From Alistipes sp. (GTDB lineage Bacteria; Bacteroidota; Bacteroidia; Bacteroidales; Rikenellaceae): a DNA stretch of 64,000 bases. Numbering within the stretch: position 1 is the first letter of the stretch; every line of letters begins with the position of its first letter. Under the pieces are notes generated by a model. The model saw nothing but the letters and a program-made list of their open reading frames with translations, did not search any database and was not told the origin of the DNA. The DNA lies in the NCBI GenBank assembly GCA_017560425.1, contig JAFZEX010000024.1, positions 34,884-98,883 on the forward strand. The letters are read 5' to 3'. Position numbers and translations under genes: made by a program. Shown one piece after another: positions 16,857-25,201 of this stretch.

Positions 16857-17576
16857 ATGAAGAGAAAGATTTTTGCAATATTGGGTTATACAGCACTCGT
16901 TGCTGTTGTGTTGTTGATGTCGCAGTGCGAGTCACGTGTTACGCTTACCACACCTAAGAAGGATGCTCAGCGCATCATCGCCTTGGCAAAGGGTGTTGAG
17001 TCGGAGGAGGAGCTCAAGAGTATCGAGAAGCTCGCCCGAAAGTATGAGATTGCCTACGAGCGCATGTATAATGGTGCTGCCTCGCTCGAGTTTAAGCGCC
17101 TTACGAACGACGCTCTGCGTGAGGCAAGCCAGCTCTGCGACGAGATTCATGCCAAGAACGATCAGCTTAATGCGCTTAAGAGCGAGTTTGCTGGTGCGCT
17201 CGATATGCTCGATGCTGCTTGGTCTTACGAGGCGCTAACTGCCGAGAAGTATGCCGAGGCAATCAAGAAGAATGAGCTTCGCATCAAGAAGATAAATGCT
17301 AAGATTAAGCAGGCTGAGGCCGAGATCCAGGCATACTCCGATAAGCTTATCGAGGCTGGCTATCCTGCCGACATGCTCGAGGAGTTGGGCAAGATGAAGG
17401 ATGGCGTGACCAAGTATGAGTCTATGATCAAGGTTGTTGAGAGCGAGAGCCGTATTCTCACTATCGCCTATAAGCTCCAGGGCGGCGAGGTCGCTCTCGA
17501 GAACACCGAGCCCGCTGCCGAGCCCGAGGAGCCCGCAACTGAGCAGCAGTCTACAACTGAGGAGCCTACCGAGTAG
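16857..17576 (+). CDS. Helical lipoprotein or anchored protein with coiled coil (copy B)
   Basis: The ATG at 16857 gives 239 residues; a GTG 6 nt upstream is less likely. An N-terminal hydrophobic segment ends in Gln-Cys (residues 8-25), a weak lipobox. The body is long helices; around 135-165 the pattern 'KKNELRIKKINAKIKQAEAEI' is a good coiled coil. The tail is Pro/Glu/Thr-rich and acidic and probably disordered. No enzyme motif is visible. It is the last gene of the plus-strand run before a strong bidirectional terminator. The function is unknown; an envelope structural or adaptor role fits, but is only a guess. Confidence 0.65.
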   Translation: MKRKIFAILGYTALVAVVLLMSQCESRVTLTTPKKDAQRIIALAKGVESEEELKSIEKLARKYEIAYERMYNGAASLEFKRLTNDALREASQLCDEIHAKNDQLNALKSEFAGALDMLDAAWSYEALTAEKYAEAIKKNELRIKKINAKIKQAEAEIQAYSDKLIEAGYPADMLEELGKMKDGVTKYESMIKVVESESRILTIAYKLQGGEVALENTEPAAEPEEPATEQQSTTEEPTE

Positions 17577-17593
17577 GGTTGACTGAATTAACA

Positions 17594-17640
17594 ATATAGC
17601 AAGAGGGGAAAATGGTTGTCATTTTCCCCTCTTGCTATAT
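17594..17640. terminator. Bidirectional terminator
   Basis: A perfect 21-bp inverted repeat (arms from ATATAGCAAGAGGGGAAAATG) with a 5-nt loop stands between convergent genes. Both strands end in A/T-rich tails. Confidence 0.92.
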
Positions 17641-17651
17641 ATGTCTTTCTA

Positions 17652-18437
17652 CTACTTATGCTCCTCGACCCACTGTGTGAGCTCCACGAAGTCGGCGACG
17701 GAGAGCTGCTCGGCACGCATCGAGAAGAAGCGGTGCTCCTCGCCACCGAAGTTGCCGAAGGTGGCCTTGAGCGAGTTGCGCAACATCTTGCGGCGCTGGC
17801 CGAACGACGCCTTGACGACCTTGATGAATAGCTGCTCGTCGCAGTCGAGCTTTGTGGTGTTATTACGCACGAGGCGTATCACAGCACTTTTGACCTTTGG
17901 GGGTGGGTTAAAGACCTTCTCGCCAACAGTGAAGAGGTACTCGATGTCGTACCATGCCTGGAGCAGAACGCTGAGAATGCCATACTCCTTTGAGCCAGGG
18001 GGCTCAGCGAGGCGCACGGCAACCTCCTTCTGGATCATGCCCACGCACTCGGGGACGATATCTCTATTCTCGAGAACCTTGAAGAAGATTTGCGACGATA
18101 TGTTATATGGGAAGTTACCAATAATCTTGAGTCTATCGCCATACGTAGCACGGAGATCCATCTTCAGAAAGTCGCCCTCCGCAAGGCGTGGTGCAAACTC
18201 GGGATAGTGGTTGTGGAGATACTCCACCGACTCAGTGTCGATCTCGGCGCCATACGTTACTACATCGTCACGCTGCAACAAGAACTGAGTGAGCACACCC
18301 ATGCCGCAGCCCACCTCCAACACCTTGTCGGGGTTGTCGGCAGTGCCGCCCGAGAGCGATGTGGCTATCTTGCGGGCGATGTTTAGGTCGGTTAGGAAGT
18401 GCTGACCAAGCGCCTTTTTTGCTCTTACCTCTGCCAT
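17652..18437 (-). CDS. ksgA: 16S rRNA dimethyladenosine transferase
   Basis: The 261-residue RsmA/KsgA enzyme dimethylates two adjacent adenosines in the 3' helix of 16S rRNA. Visible motifs are the N-terminal 'AKKALGQHFLTDLNIA', SAM-binding 'VLEVGCGMGVLTQ', and the catalytic 'GNFPYNISSQI' (N-F/L-P-Y). The C-terminal 'GQRRKMLRNSLK' is the usual KsgA helical hallmark. The start overlaps the recQ stop by one base (TAATG), so translation is probably coupled to the upstream helicase gene. Confidence 0.96.
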   Translation of the reverse strand: MAEVRAKKALGQHFLTDLNIARKIATSLSGGTADNPDKVLEVGCGMGVLTQFLLQRDDVVTYGAEIDTESVEYLHNHYPEFAPRLAEGDFLKMDLRATYGDRLKIIGNFPYNISSQIFFKVLENRDIVPECVGMIQKEVAVRLAEPPGSKEYGILSVLLQAWYDIEYLFTVGEKVFNPPPKVKSAVIRLVRNNTTKLDCDEQLFIKVVKASFGQRRKMLRNSLKATFGNFGGEEHRFFSMRAEQLSVADFVELTQWVEEHK

Positions 18438-20626
18438 TAGTTTGCTACCTCCGATATAAACTTGATGCGCACCAAACGAATCTCCTCCTCGCTATACTCC
18501 GAGCCAAGCTCGTCGATAGCAGCATCCAAAGAGTCGGTCTCGGCATCCTCCTTAAAATATAGGTATATATCCTCGACCTTATCCTCGTCCATGATGGTGT
18601 TGAGGTAGTATTGTATGTCGAGGCGAGTACCCGAATTCACGATTGCCTCAATCTCGCTTAGGAGCTCGTCCATGTCGAGGTTGCGGGCACGGGCAATATC
18701 CTCGAAGTCCATCTTGCGGTCGATAGACTGAATGATAAATATCTTGTTGTTCGACTTGTTGGCAACGCCCTTAACGACCATGTCCTGAGGACGGATAATC
18801 TCCTTCTCCTCGACATAGCGCTTGATAAGCTCGATAAACTCGGCACCATACTTCTGCGCCTTGCCCACGCCAACACCCGAGATTGTCTGCATCTCCTCCA
18901 TGGTGATAGGGTATTGGATAGACATATCCTCGAGCGATGGATCCTGGAAGATGACATATGGAGCAAGACCTGCCTGCTTAGCAACCTTGCGGCGAAGATC
19001 CTTGAGCATGGCAAAGAGCTCCTCGTCGGCAGCGCCACCACCCTTCATTGGGCCAGCCATATCCTCCTCGTCCTCCGAGTCGTAGTCGTGGTCGAGGGTG
19101 ATGCTTACCGATGTGGGCTTTGCTATATATTTGAGTCCCTTGGCATTAACCGAAATAAGGCCGTAGTTCTCGATATTCTTGTCGATAAGACCCATGATGA
19201 GGCCCTGGCGCACCACAGCATTCCAGAAGCGGGCATCCTTCTTCTCGCCAGCACCAAACAACTCGAGGTTGTTGTGTCCGTAGCTCTTGATCATCGCTGT
19301 TACCTTGCCCATGAGCACCGACACGAGGTGGTCGATCTTGAACTTGTCGCCAATAGCCTGAAGGGTCTCGAGTGCCAGCTGAAGGTGCTCCTTAGCCTCT
19401 ACCTTTGGCTTAGGGTTGCAGCAGTTGTCGCAAGCGCCGCAGCTCGCCTCGGTATACTCCTCGCCGAAGTAGTGGAGCAACGACTTACGACGACACATCG
19501 AGCTCTCGGCATACGACACCGTCTCAAGAAGTAGTAGCTTGCCAATCTCCTGCTCGGCAACGGGCTTACCCTGCATAAACTTCTCGAGCTTCTGAATATC
19601 CTTATAGCTATAGAATGTTAGACAGTGACCCTCGCCACCATCACGTCCTGCACGACCTGTCTCCTGGTAGTAGCCCTCCAACGACTTAGGAATGTCGTAG
19701 TGAATGACGTAGCGCACATCTGGCTTGTCGATACCCATACCGAAGGCGATGGTTGCCACGATGACATCTACACGCTCGTGAAGGAAGGCATCTTGGTTGT
19801 CGGCACGTGTCTGAGCGTCCATGCCGGCATGGTATGCCAACGCCTTAATGCCATTTGCCATGAGCAACTCTGCCAACTCCTCCACCTTCTTGCGGCTGAG
19901 GCAGTAGATGATACCACTCTTGCCACTATTCTGCTTGATGAAGCGAATGATGTCGTGGTCTACGTTGTGCTTAGGGCGTAGTTCGTAGTATAGATTTGGG
20001 CGGTTGAACGATGAACGGAATACCGTAGCATCGGTCATGCCGAGGTTTTTCTGAATATCCATCTGCACCTTTGGCGTAGCTGTTGCTGTAAGGGCGATGA
20101 GAGGCGCAGCGCCAATATCGTTGATGATAGGGCGTATACGGCGGTACTCTGGCCTAAAGTCGTGACCCCACTCCGAGATACAGTGTGCCTCGTCGATGGC
20201 GTAGAACGAGATCTTGATCTTGCGCAAGAAGGCGATGTTGTCCTCCTTGGTTAGCGACTCGGGAGCAAAATAGAGGAGCTTGGTGCGACCCTCCAACACA
20301 TCTTGGCGCACCTGGGCAATAGCTGATTTGTTGAGCGAAGAGTTGAGGAAGTGGGCGATGCCCGACTCTGTCGAGAAGGTGCGCATCGCATCAACCTGAT
20401 TCTTCATCAACGCAATGAGTGGCGATATGACAATAGCCACACCGTCCATGATGAGGGCTGGCAGCTGGTAGCATAGGGACTTACCACCGCCTGTTGGCAT
20501 AAGCACAAAGGTGTCCTTGCCAGCAAGCACATTGTTAATAACCGCCTCCTGATTGCCCTTAAACGAGGTAAAACCGAAGTACTCGTGCAATTTTTCGTGC
20601 AAAATTCCCTCTTGTTTGGTCTCCAT
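18437..20626 (-). CDS. recQ: RecQ-family ATP-dependent DNA helicase (copy 2, with HRDC)
   Basis: The 729-residue RecQ is longer than copy 1. The helicase core shows 'LMPTGGGKSLCYQLP', 'AIDEAHCISEWGHDFRP', 'ATIAFGMGIDKPDVR' and 'TGRAGRDG'. A zinc site follows with 'CRRKSLLHYFGEE' and 'CGACDNC', then an RQC winged helix, an HRDC domain near 510-590 ('DLRRKVAKQAGLAPYVIFQD'), and a C-terminal acidic helical region of about 110 residues. It unwinds DNA 3'-5' during repair. Compared with copy 1 it has the canonical RecQ-RQC-HRDC plan, suggesting a division of labour. It overlaps ksgA by 1 nt. Confidence 0.95.
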   Translation of the reverse strand: METKQEGILHEKLHEYFGFTSFKGNQEAVINNVLAGKDTFVLMPTGGGKSLCYQLPALIMDGVAIVISPLIALMKNQVDAMRTFSTESGIAHFLNSSLNKSAIAQVRQDVLEGRTKLLYFAPESLTKEDNIAFLRKIKISFYAIDEAHCISEWGHDFRPEYRRIRPIINDIGAAPLIALTATATPKVQMDIQKNLGMTDATVFRSSFNRPNLYYELRPKHNVDHDIIRFIKQNSGKSGIIYCLSRKKVEELAELLMANGIKALAYHAGMDAQTRADNQDAFLHERVDVIVATIAFGMGIDKPDVRYVIHYDIPKSLEGYYQETGRAGRDGGEGHCLTFYSYKDIQKLEKFMQGKPVAEQEIGKLLLLETVSYAESSMCRRKSLLHYFGEEYTEASCGACDNCCNPKPKVEAKEHLQLALETLQAIGDKFKIDHLVSVLMGKVTAMIKSYGHNNLELFGAGEKKDARFWNAVVRQGLIMGLIDKNIENYGLISVNAKGLKYIAKPTSVSITLDHDYDSEDEEDMAGPMKGGGAADEELFAMLKDLRRKVAKQAGLAPYVIFQDPSLEDMSIQYPITMEEMQTISGVGVGKAQKYGAEFIELIKRYVEEKEIIRPQDMVVKGVANKSNNKIFIIQSIDRKMDFEDIARARNLDMDELLSEIEAIVNSGTRLDIQYYLNTIMDEDKVEDIYLYFKEDAETDSLDAAIDELGSEYSEEEIRLVRIKFISEVAN

Positions 20627-20652
20627 AATCTCTATCGTGCAAAAATTTTACT

Positions 20653-20660
20653 CAAATATA
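20653..20660 (-). promoter_or_regulatory. -7 element of recQ2-ksgA
   Basis: TATATTTG on the minus strand, 26 nt before the recQ ATG. No clear TTTG is present at -33. Confidence 0.45.
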
Positions 20661-20684
20661 ATATATTTTTTTGGGAAAATGTAA

Positions 20685-20692
20685 TAACTTTG
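20685..20692 (+). promoter_or_regulatory. -7 element of the lptB operon
   Basis: TAACTTTG, 20 nt before the lptB ATG at 20713. The nearest TTTG (20670-20673) is only 11 nt upstream, so the -33 box is unclear. Confidence 0.5.
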
Positions 20693-20712
20693 TCAAAAAT
20701 TTACGAAAAAAG

Positions 20713-21570
20713 ATGCGATTATTTACAAGCGAATTGGTAAAATCCTATAAATCACGCACTGTGGTGAACCACGTTTCGATCGACGTGAGCCAGGGTGAGA
20801 TTGTTGGTTTGCTCGGTCCTAACGGTGCGGGTAAGACCACAACCTTCTATATGATTGTAGGTCTTATCAAACCTAATGAGGGTCGAATTTTCCTTGAGGA
20901 CGACAATGCCGTGGTGCACGATATTACGAAACTTCCTGTCTATCGTCGTGCTCAGATGGGCGTGGGCTACCTCGCTCAGGAGGCATCGGTGTTCCGCCAT
21001 CTTAGCGTCGAGGATAATATCCGTGCGGTGTTGGAGATGACCGACTTTTCACGCCAATATCAGAAGGAGCGTGTTGAGCAACTTATCGAGGAGTTCCGCC
21101 TTCAGAAGGTGCGCAAGAGCTATGGTAACCAGCTCTCGGGTGGTGAGCGTCGCCGTACCGAGATTGCCCGTGCCGTGGCTATCAACCCATCGTTCATTCT
21201 CCTTGACGAGCCCTTTGCAGGTGTCGATCCTATTGCCGTTGAGGATATTCAGAGCATCGTGGGTACGCTTAAGGATAAGAACATCGGCGTGATTATCACC
21301 GACCACAACGTTGATGAGACGTTGGCGATTACCGACCGAACATACCTTCTCTACGAGGGTAAGATTCTTAAGGCGGGTACTGCCGAGGATTTGGCTGCCG
21401 ACGAGATGGTGCGTCGTGTATATCTCGGTAGCAACTTCGAGCTCCGCACATCGCCACAGATGAAGCGTCAGCAGCGTGAGCGTGAGGAGCAGGAGCGTGA
21501 GGAGGCATTGCGTGCCTTGGGTCATGTCCATGAGCCAGAGGTCGATGATGAGGAAGAGGATAACGAATAA
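20713..21570 (+). CDS. lptB: LPS export ABC transporter ATPase LptB
   Basis: I use the ATG at 20713 ([12 protein letters not shown]); an upstream TTG would lie before the promoter box. The 285-residue ATPase drives LPS extraction from the inner membrane with LptFG. Motifs: Walker A '[17 protein letters not shown]', Q-loop '[14 protein letters not shown]', signature '[15 protein letters not shown]', Walker B '[13 protein letters not shown]' and H-loop 'ITDHNVDE'. These are textbook LptB. A highly charged tail of about 40 residues extends beyond the usual end (about 241 in E. coli). It is first in the lptB-aroA-aroC-prmC-recX run. Confidence 0.94.
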   Translation: MRLFTSELVKSYKSRTVVNHVSIDVSQGEIVGLLGPNGAGKTTTFYMIVGLIKPNEGRIFLEDDNAVVHDITKLPVYRRAQMGVGYLAQEASVFRHLSVEDNIRAVLEMTDFSRQYQKERVEQLIEEFRLQKVRKSYGNQLSGGERRRTEIARAVAINPSFILLDEPFAGVDPIAVEDIQSIVGTLKDKNIGVIITDHNVDETLAITDRTYLLYEGKILKAGTAEDLAADEMVRRVYLGSNFELRTSPQMKRQQREREEQEREEALRALGHVHEPEVDDEEEDNE

Positions 21571-21578
21571 CATCATAT

Positions 21579-22838
21579 ATGGATAGTACAGTCCCCTTAG
21601 GGAACAGATTGCAGGGTAGGGTAACCCCACCATGTTCTAAGAGCTATGCTCAACGTGCCTTGGCAGCAGCACTTCTTGCCTCGGGACGCACAACACTTCG
21701 TGGCATCGAGCTATGCAACGACACCCGCTCGGCTATTGCCGCAATCGAGGCTTTGGGTGCCTCAGTCGAGATTATTGATCAAAACACGCTTATCATAGAG
21801 GGCGGCCTTGCGCCCCGCAGCAATGTGCTTAATGTCGGTGAGTCGGGACTCGCTGCCCGCCTCTTTACGCCTATCGCCTCGCTCGGCGATAAGCCCATCT
21901 GCATTACGGGCGAGGGCACGCTTAGGCACCGCCCCATGTCGATGATGGTCGAGCCACTTATGGAGCTCGGCGTTGAGGTGCGTGATGGTGGCGGAAGGCT
22001 ACCTATCGAGGTGTGTGGCCCTATGCGTGGTGGACGAGTGACAGTCGATGGCTCTATGTCGTCGCAGTTTATCACGGGTCTGCTTATTGCGCTCCCTGTT
22101 GCTGAGCGAGATACTACGATTGAGGTGCGTGGTGCGGTATCTACGCCATATCTCGATATGACTCTCGAGACGCTCAAGCGCTTTGGCATCGAGGTGATGT
22201 ATCACGAGGGCGACTACTCCGAGTTCTACATCGAGGGTGGTCAGCAGTACGAGGCTATCGACTACACTATTGAGTGTGACTGGAGCTCGGCAGCAGCTAT
22301 CATGGTGGCAGCAGCCATCGCTGGCGAGGTTACAATATCTAATATATCTACGCTCTCACGCCAAGCCGACACAGCAATATGTCGTGCCTTGGAGCGTGCT
22401 GGAGCATCAATCATCATCGAGCAGGATACTATCACCGTGGCACACCGTAAGCTCGAGGCGTTTTCGTTCGATGCTACGCAGTGTCCCGACCTCTTCCCTG
22501 CGCTTGTGGCGTTGGCAGCAGCCTCCGAGGGTGTCTCTACAATCTATGGCATTGAGCGCCTGAGGGGCAAGGAGAGCGACCGTGGCGAGGTGTTGCGTGA
22601 CGAGTACGAGAAGCTCGGCATCGATATCGAGCTCGACTACGACGAGAATGTTATGCGCATCGTAGGTGGCGAGCCTCATGCCGCAAAGGTCGATAGCCAC
22701 GACGATCACCGCATAGCTATGTCGCTGGCAATTACGGCACTACGCCTCGATGAGGAGGTTGAGATAAAAAATCGTGAGTGTGTGGCAAAGAGCTATCCTT
22801 CATTTTTTGAGGATCTCGAGTCGCTAAAAATAAAATAA
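21579..22838 (+). CDS. aroA: 3-phosphoshikimate 1-carboxyvinyltransferase (EPSP synthase)
   Basis: The 419-residue shikimate-pathway enzyme transfers the enolpyruvyl group of PEP to shikimate-3-phosphate. Seen: 'PPCSKSYAQRAL' with the substrate Lys (most homologs read PGSKS), 'LNVGESGLAARLF' in place of the common GNAGT region, 'DGSMSSQF', 'CPDLFPAL' with the catalytic acid, and 'LRGKESDR' plus 'DSHDDHRIAMS'. The function is secure, but the glycine-loop substitutions mark a divergent branch, more like sequences I associate with Clostridia and archaea than the common Bacteroides form. It starts 8 nt after lptB, with aroC 1 nt downstream. Confidence 0.92.
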   Translation: MDSTVPLGNRLQGRVTPPCSKSYAQRALAAALLASGRTTLRGIELCNDTRSAIAAIEALGASVEIIDQNTLIIEGGLAPRSNVLNVGESGLAARLFTPIASLGDKPICITGEGTLRHRPMSMMVEPLMELGVEVRDGGGRLPIEVCGPMRGGRVTVDGSMSSQFITGLLIALPVAERDTTIEVRGAVSTPYLDMTLETLKRFGIEVMYHEGDYSEFYIEGGQQYEAIDYTIECDWSSAAAIMVAAAIAGEVTISNISTLSRQADTAICRALERAGASIIIEQDTITVAHRKLEAFSFDATQCPDLFPALVALAAASEGVSTIYGIERLRGKESDRGEVLRDEYEKLGIDIELDYDENVMRIVGGEPHAAKVDSHDDHRIAMSLAITALRLDEEVEIKNRECVAKSYPSFFEDLESLKIK

Positions 22839-22839
22839 G

Positions 22840-23832
22840 GTGAATAACTCGTTTGGTAACATATTGCAGATGACAATCTTCGGGGCTTCTCACTCCGAGG
22901 AGTTGGGCATTGTGCTTAGTGGCGTGCCCGCTGGTGTGAGCCTACGTGCTGAGGATTTCGCTCATGATATAGGGCGTCGTCGTCCACAATCTAAGGGCGA
23001 GACACCACGCCACGAGGCCGATGAGCCTATCATCGAGGGTGTTGATCTTAAGGGTGTTACCACGGGCGAGAGTGTTACCATAAAGTTCCGAAACACAAAC
23101 TGCAAGTCGAGCGACTACTCGCACCTACGCCTTCACCCACGACCCTCGCATGCCGACCTCACGCAGAGGGTGAAGTATGGCGAGGAGTACAACCTTGCCG
23201 GTGGTGGCATGGCATCGGGACGCATGACCGTGGCACTTGTCGCTGCGGGCGTTGTGGCTAAAAAGTTGCTTAAGGACTACGACTTCGCAACCCGTCTAAT
23301 TAGCGTTGGTAGGGCTACCGACGAGTCACAATTTGAGGCTGTTGTTGCCGAGGCTCGTGCCAAGGGCGACTCGGTGGGTGGCGTTGTCGAGTGCCGAGTG
23401 TCGGGCGTTGAGCGTGGCTTGGGTGAGCCATTCTTCGACTCGGTGGAGAGCGTCATTTCGCACCTCCTGTTCTCAATTCCTGGTGTTAAGGGTGTCGAGT
23501 TTGGTGATGGCTTCGAGGGTGCTAAGCGTTGTGGCTCAGAGCGTAACGACCTGATAATAAACGATGAGGGTAAGACCAAGACAAATCATGAGGGAGGTAT
23601 AAATGGTGGTATTACGAATGGCAACGACATCGTTGTGCGTGTTGCCATTAAGCCTACGCCAAGCATTTCTACACCTCAGCCTACATATAATTTTGCGAGC
23701 CGTGCTATCGAGCCGCTAACCATTGGTGGTCGCCACGATGCCTGCATAGCTCGCCGTGCCATGGTCGTTGTAGAGGCTATGGTAGCATTTGCCCTTGCCG
23801 ACCTAACACTGCAAAACAATGGCAACTCGTAG
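22840..23832 (+). CDS. aroC: Chorismate synthase (divergent)
   Basis: The 330-residue FMN-dependent enzyme makes chorismate from EPSP, the last common step to aromatic amino acids. The start is GTG at 22840, one base after the aroA stop. Key residues are largely kept: His in 'FGASHSEELG' (family consensus FGESHG), the His of 'PRPSHADLT', 'GGGMASGRMT' (commonly GGGRSSAR), and 'GGRHDACIAR' near the end. The wording 'NTNCKSSDY' and 'PRPxHADL' is of the Firmicutes type. Length is about 30 short of typical. It overlaps prmC by 14 nt. Activity is likely, though the E-to-A and G-to-S changes next to the catalytic His are notable. Confidence 0.88.
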   Translation: MNNSFGNILQMTIFGASHSEELGIVLSGVPAGVSLRAEDFAHDIGRRRPQSKGETPRHEADEPIIEGVDLKGVTTGESVTIKFRNTNCKSSDYSHLRLHPRPSHADLTQRVKYGEEYNLAGGGMASGRMTVALVAAGVVAKKLLKDYDFATRLISVGRATDESQFEAVVAEARAKGDSVGGVVECRVSGVERGLGEPFFDSVESVISHLLFSIPGVKGVEFGDGFEGAKRCGSERNDLIINDEGKTKTNHEGGINGGITNGNDIVVRVAIKPTPSISTPQPTYNFASRAIEPLTIGGRHDACIARRAMVVVEAMVAFALADLTLQNNGNS

Positions 23833-24661
23833 AGAGATATTTCTTCAGCTTAGTGTGGTTGCCTCGGAGCTATATGGCACTGAGGAGGGTCGCCAGATTG
23901 CCGAGTTAATAGTGCTTGCCAAGGGCGGCATAACACGAAACGACCTTCTCGTAGAGCCTAACAAAGAGCTTGAAATCAACGATATAGATAGGATTATTGC
24001 CGAGTTACGAGAGTGGCGACCGGTGCAATATATCATCGGTACTGCCTCGTTCGACGACATGGAGTTAGAGGTTAGCGAGGGTGTGCTTATTCCTCGCCCC
24101 GAGACCGAAGAGCTTGTCGAGTGGGTTGCGTCGGAGGCACCACACGGGGCAAAGATATTAGATGTCTGCACCGGCTCGGGCTGTATTGCCATTGCCCTTA
24201 GCCGTAGGGTTAAGCAAAGTAGGGTGTGGGGCATCGATATCTCGAAAGAGGCACTATCTATCGCCCGCAGAAATGCCGAAAAGTATGCCCCAACTATTGA
24301 GCTTGTCGAGGGCGATGCCCTTGCTGATTTCTCGCAACTTATTGATGGCGAGGTAGATGTTATTGTGTCTAATCCTCCGTATATTCCAAATAGCGACCGA
24401 GAGCTTATGCGCCGAAACGTGACGGAGCATGAGCCCCATATCGCCCTCTTTGTCGAGGACGACGACCCGCTGTTGTTCTATCGCTCGATAGCTCGCACGG
24501 CACACAAAATGCTCAGCATGGGAGGTAAGATATATTTCGAGATTTACGAGAACTTTGCTGTCGAGATGGTTGATATGCTCACTAACGAGGGCTTCGTTAA
24601 TGTCGTTGTGCGTGAGGATTTTAGAGCAAAACAACGAATGGTATGTGCCGAGAAGAGATAA
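23819..24661 (+). CDS. prmC: Peptide chain release factor N5-glutamine methyltransferase
   Basis: The 280-residue SAM enzyme methylates the GGQ glutamine of release factors RF1 and RF2. An N-terminal helical recognition domain (about 1-75) precedes the Rossmann domain. Motifs: 'VLIPRPETEELVEW' (the usual R-P-E-T-E signature), SAM loop 'ILDVCTGSGCIAIAL', and catalytic NPPY in 'VSNPPYIPNSD'. The start lies inside aroC (14-nt overlap) and the end overlaps recX by 19 nt, so this is a tightly packed operon. Length is normal. Confidence 0.95.
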   Translation: MATRREIFLQLSVVASELYGTEEGRQIAELIVLAKGGITRNDLLVEPNKELEINDIDRIIAELREWRPVQYIIGTASFDDMELEVSEGVLIPRPETEELVEWVASEAPHGAKILDVCTGSGCIAIALSRRVKQSRVWGIDISKEALSIARRNAEKYAPTIELVEGDALADFSQLIDGEVDVIVSNPPYIPNSDRELMRRNVTEHEPHIALFVEDDDPLLFYRSIARTAHKMLSMGGKIYFEIYENFAVEMVDMLTNEGFVNVVVREDFRAKQRMVCAEKR

Positions 24662-25155
24662 ACGAGCGTAAGCCCCGAGAGCGTAAGCCAAAGACGGCGC
24701 AGCAGGCGTTGCAGTCGCTGATGCGTCTGTGTGCCCGCAGCGAGAAGTCGTCGGGCGATGCTCTACGTCTTATGCAGCAGTGGCAGGTGCCTCAGTCGGA
24801 GCGTCAGGGAGTGCTCGATAAGTTGCTCAAAGATAGGTTTATCGACGATGGTCGCTATGCCGAGGCATATGTGCGTGAGAAGTCGCGCCTATCGGGCTGG
24901 GGTGCTCGCAAGATAGCTATGCAGCTGCGCCAAAAGGGTGTCAATCAGAGTGTTATAGCCGAGGCGCTCAAGCAACTCGACTCAGATGCGGAGCTGCCAC
25001 GCCTTGTGGAGAAGCTACGTCGCAAGGCCCGCACAACGAAGTATTCGTCAGACTACGAGCTACGAGGCAAGCTCCTGCGCTATGCCCTCTCGTTGGGCTT
25101 CGACTACGACATGGCGCAACATGCCGTCGAGGAGTGCACGTCACAAGATTTGTGA
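24643..25155 (+). CDS. recX: RecX-family regulator of RecA
   Basis: The 170-residue all-helical protein shows the RecX tandem three-helix repeats: 'SSGDALRLMQQWQV', 'LLKDRFIDDGRYAEAYVREKS', 'GARKIAMQLRQKGV' and 'LLRYALSLGFDYDMAQHAVEE'. RecX caps RecA filaments and limits strand exchange. The basic N-terminus (residues 1-18, many Lys/Arg) is longer than in E. coli. The ATG at 24643 overlaps the prmC end by 19 nt. RecA is not in this window. The next gene has its own promoter, so recX ends this operon. Confidence 0.9.
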   Translation: MCREEINERKPRERKPKTAQQALQSLMRLCARSEKSSGDALRLMQQWQVPQSERQGVLDKLLKDRFIDDGRYAEAYVREKSRLSGWGARKIAMQLRQKGVNQSVIAEALKQLDSDAELPRLVEKLRRKARTTKYSSDYELRGKLLRYALSLGFDYDMAQHAVEECTSQDL

Positions 25156-25180
25156 TATCGCCATATTTTTCCTATATTTG
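25149..25180 (+). promoter_or_regulatory. Promoter of the LpxL-like gene
   Basis: TTTG (25149-25152), a 20-nt spacer, then TATATTTG (25173-25180), a full match overlapping the recX stop. The ATG follows 21 nt later. Confidence 0.75.
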
Positions 25181-25201
25181 CCTATTCTAAACCGAAGCAC
25201 G

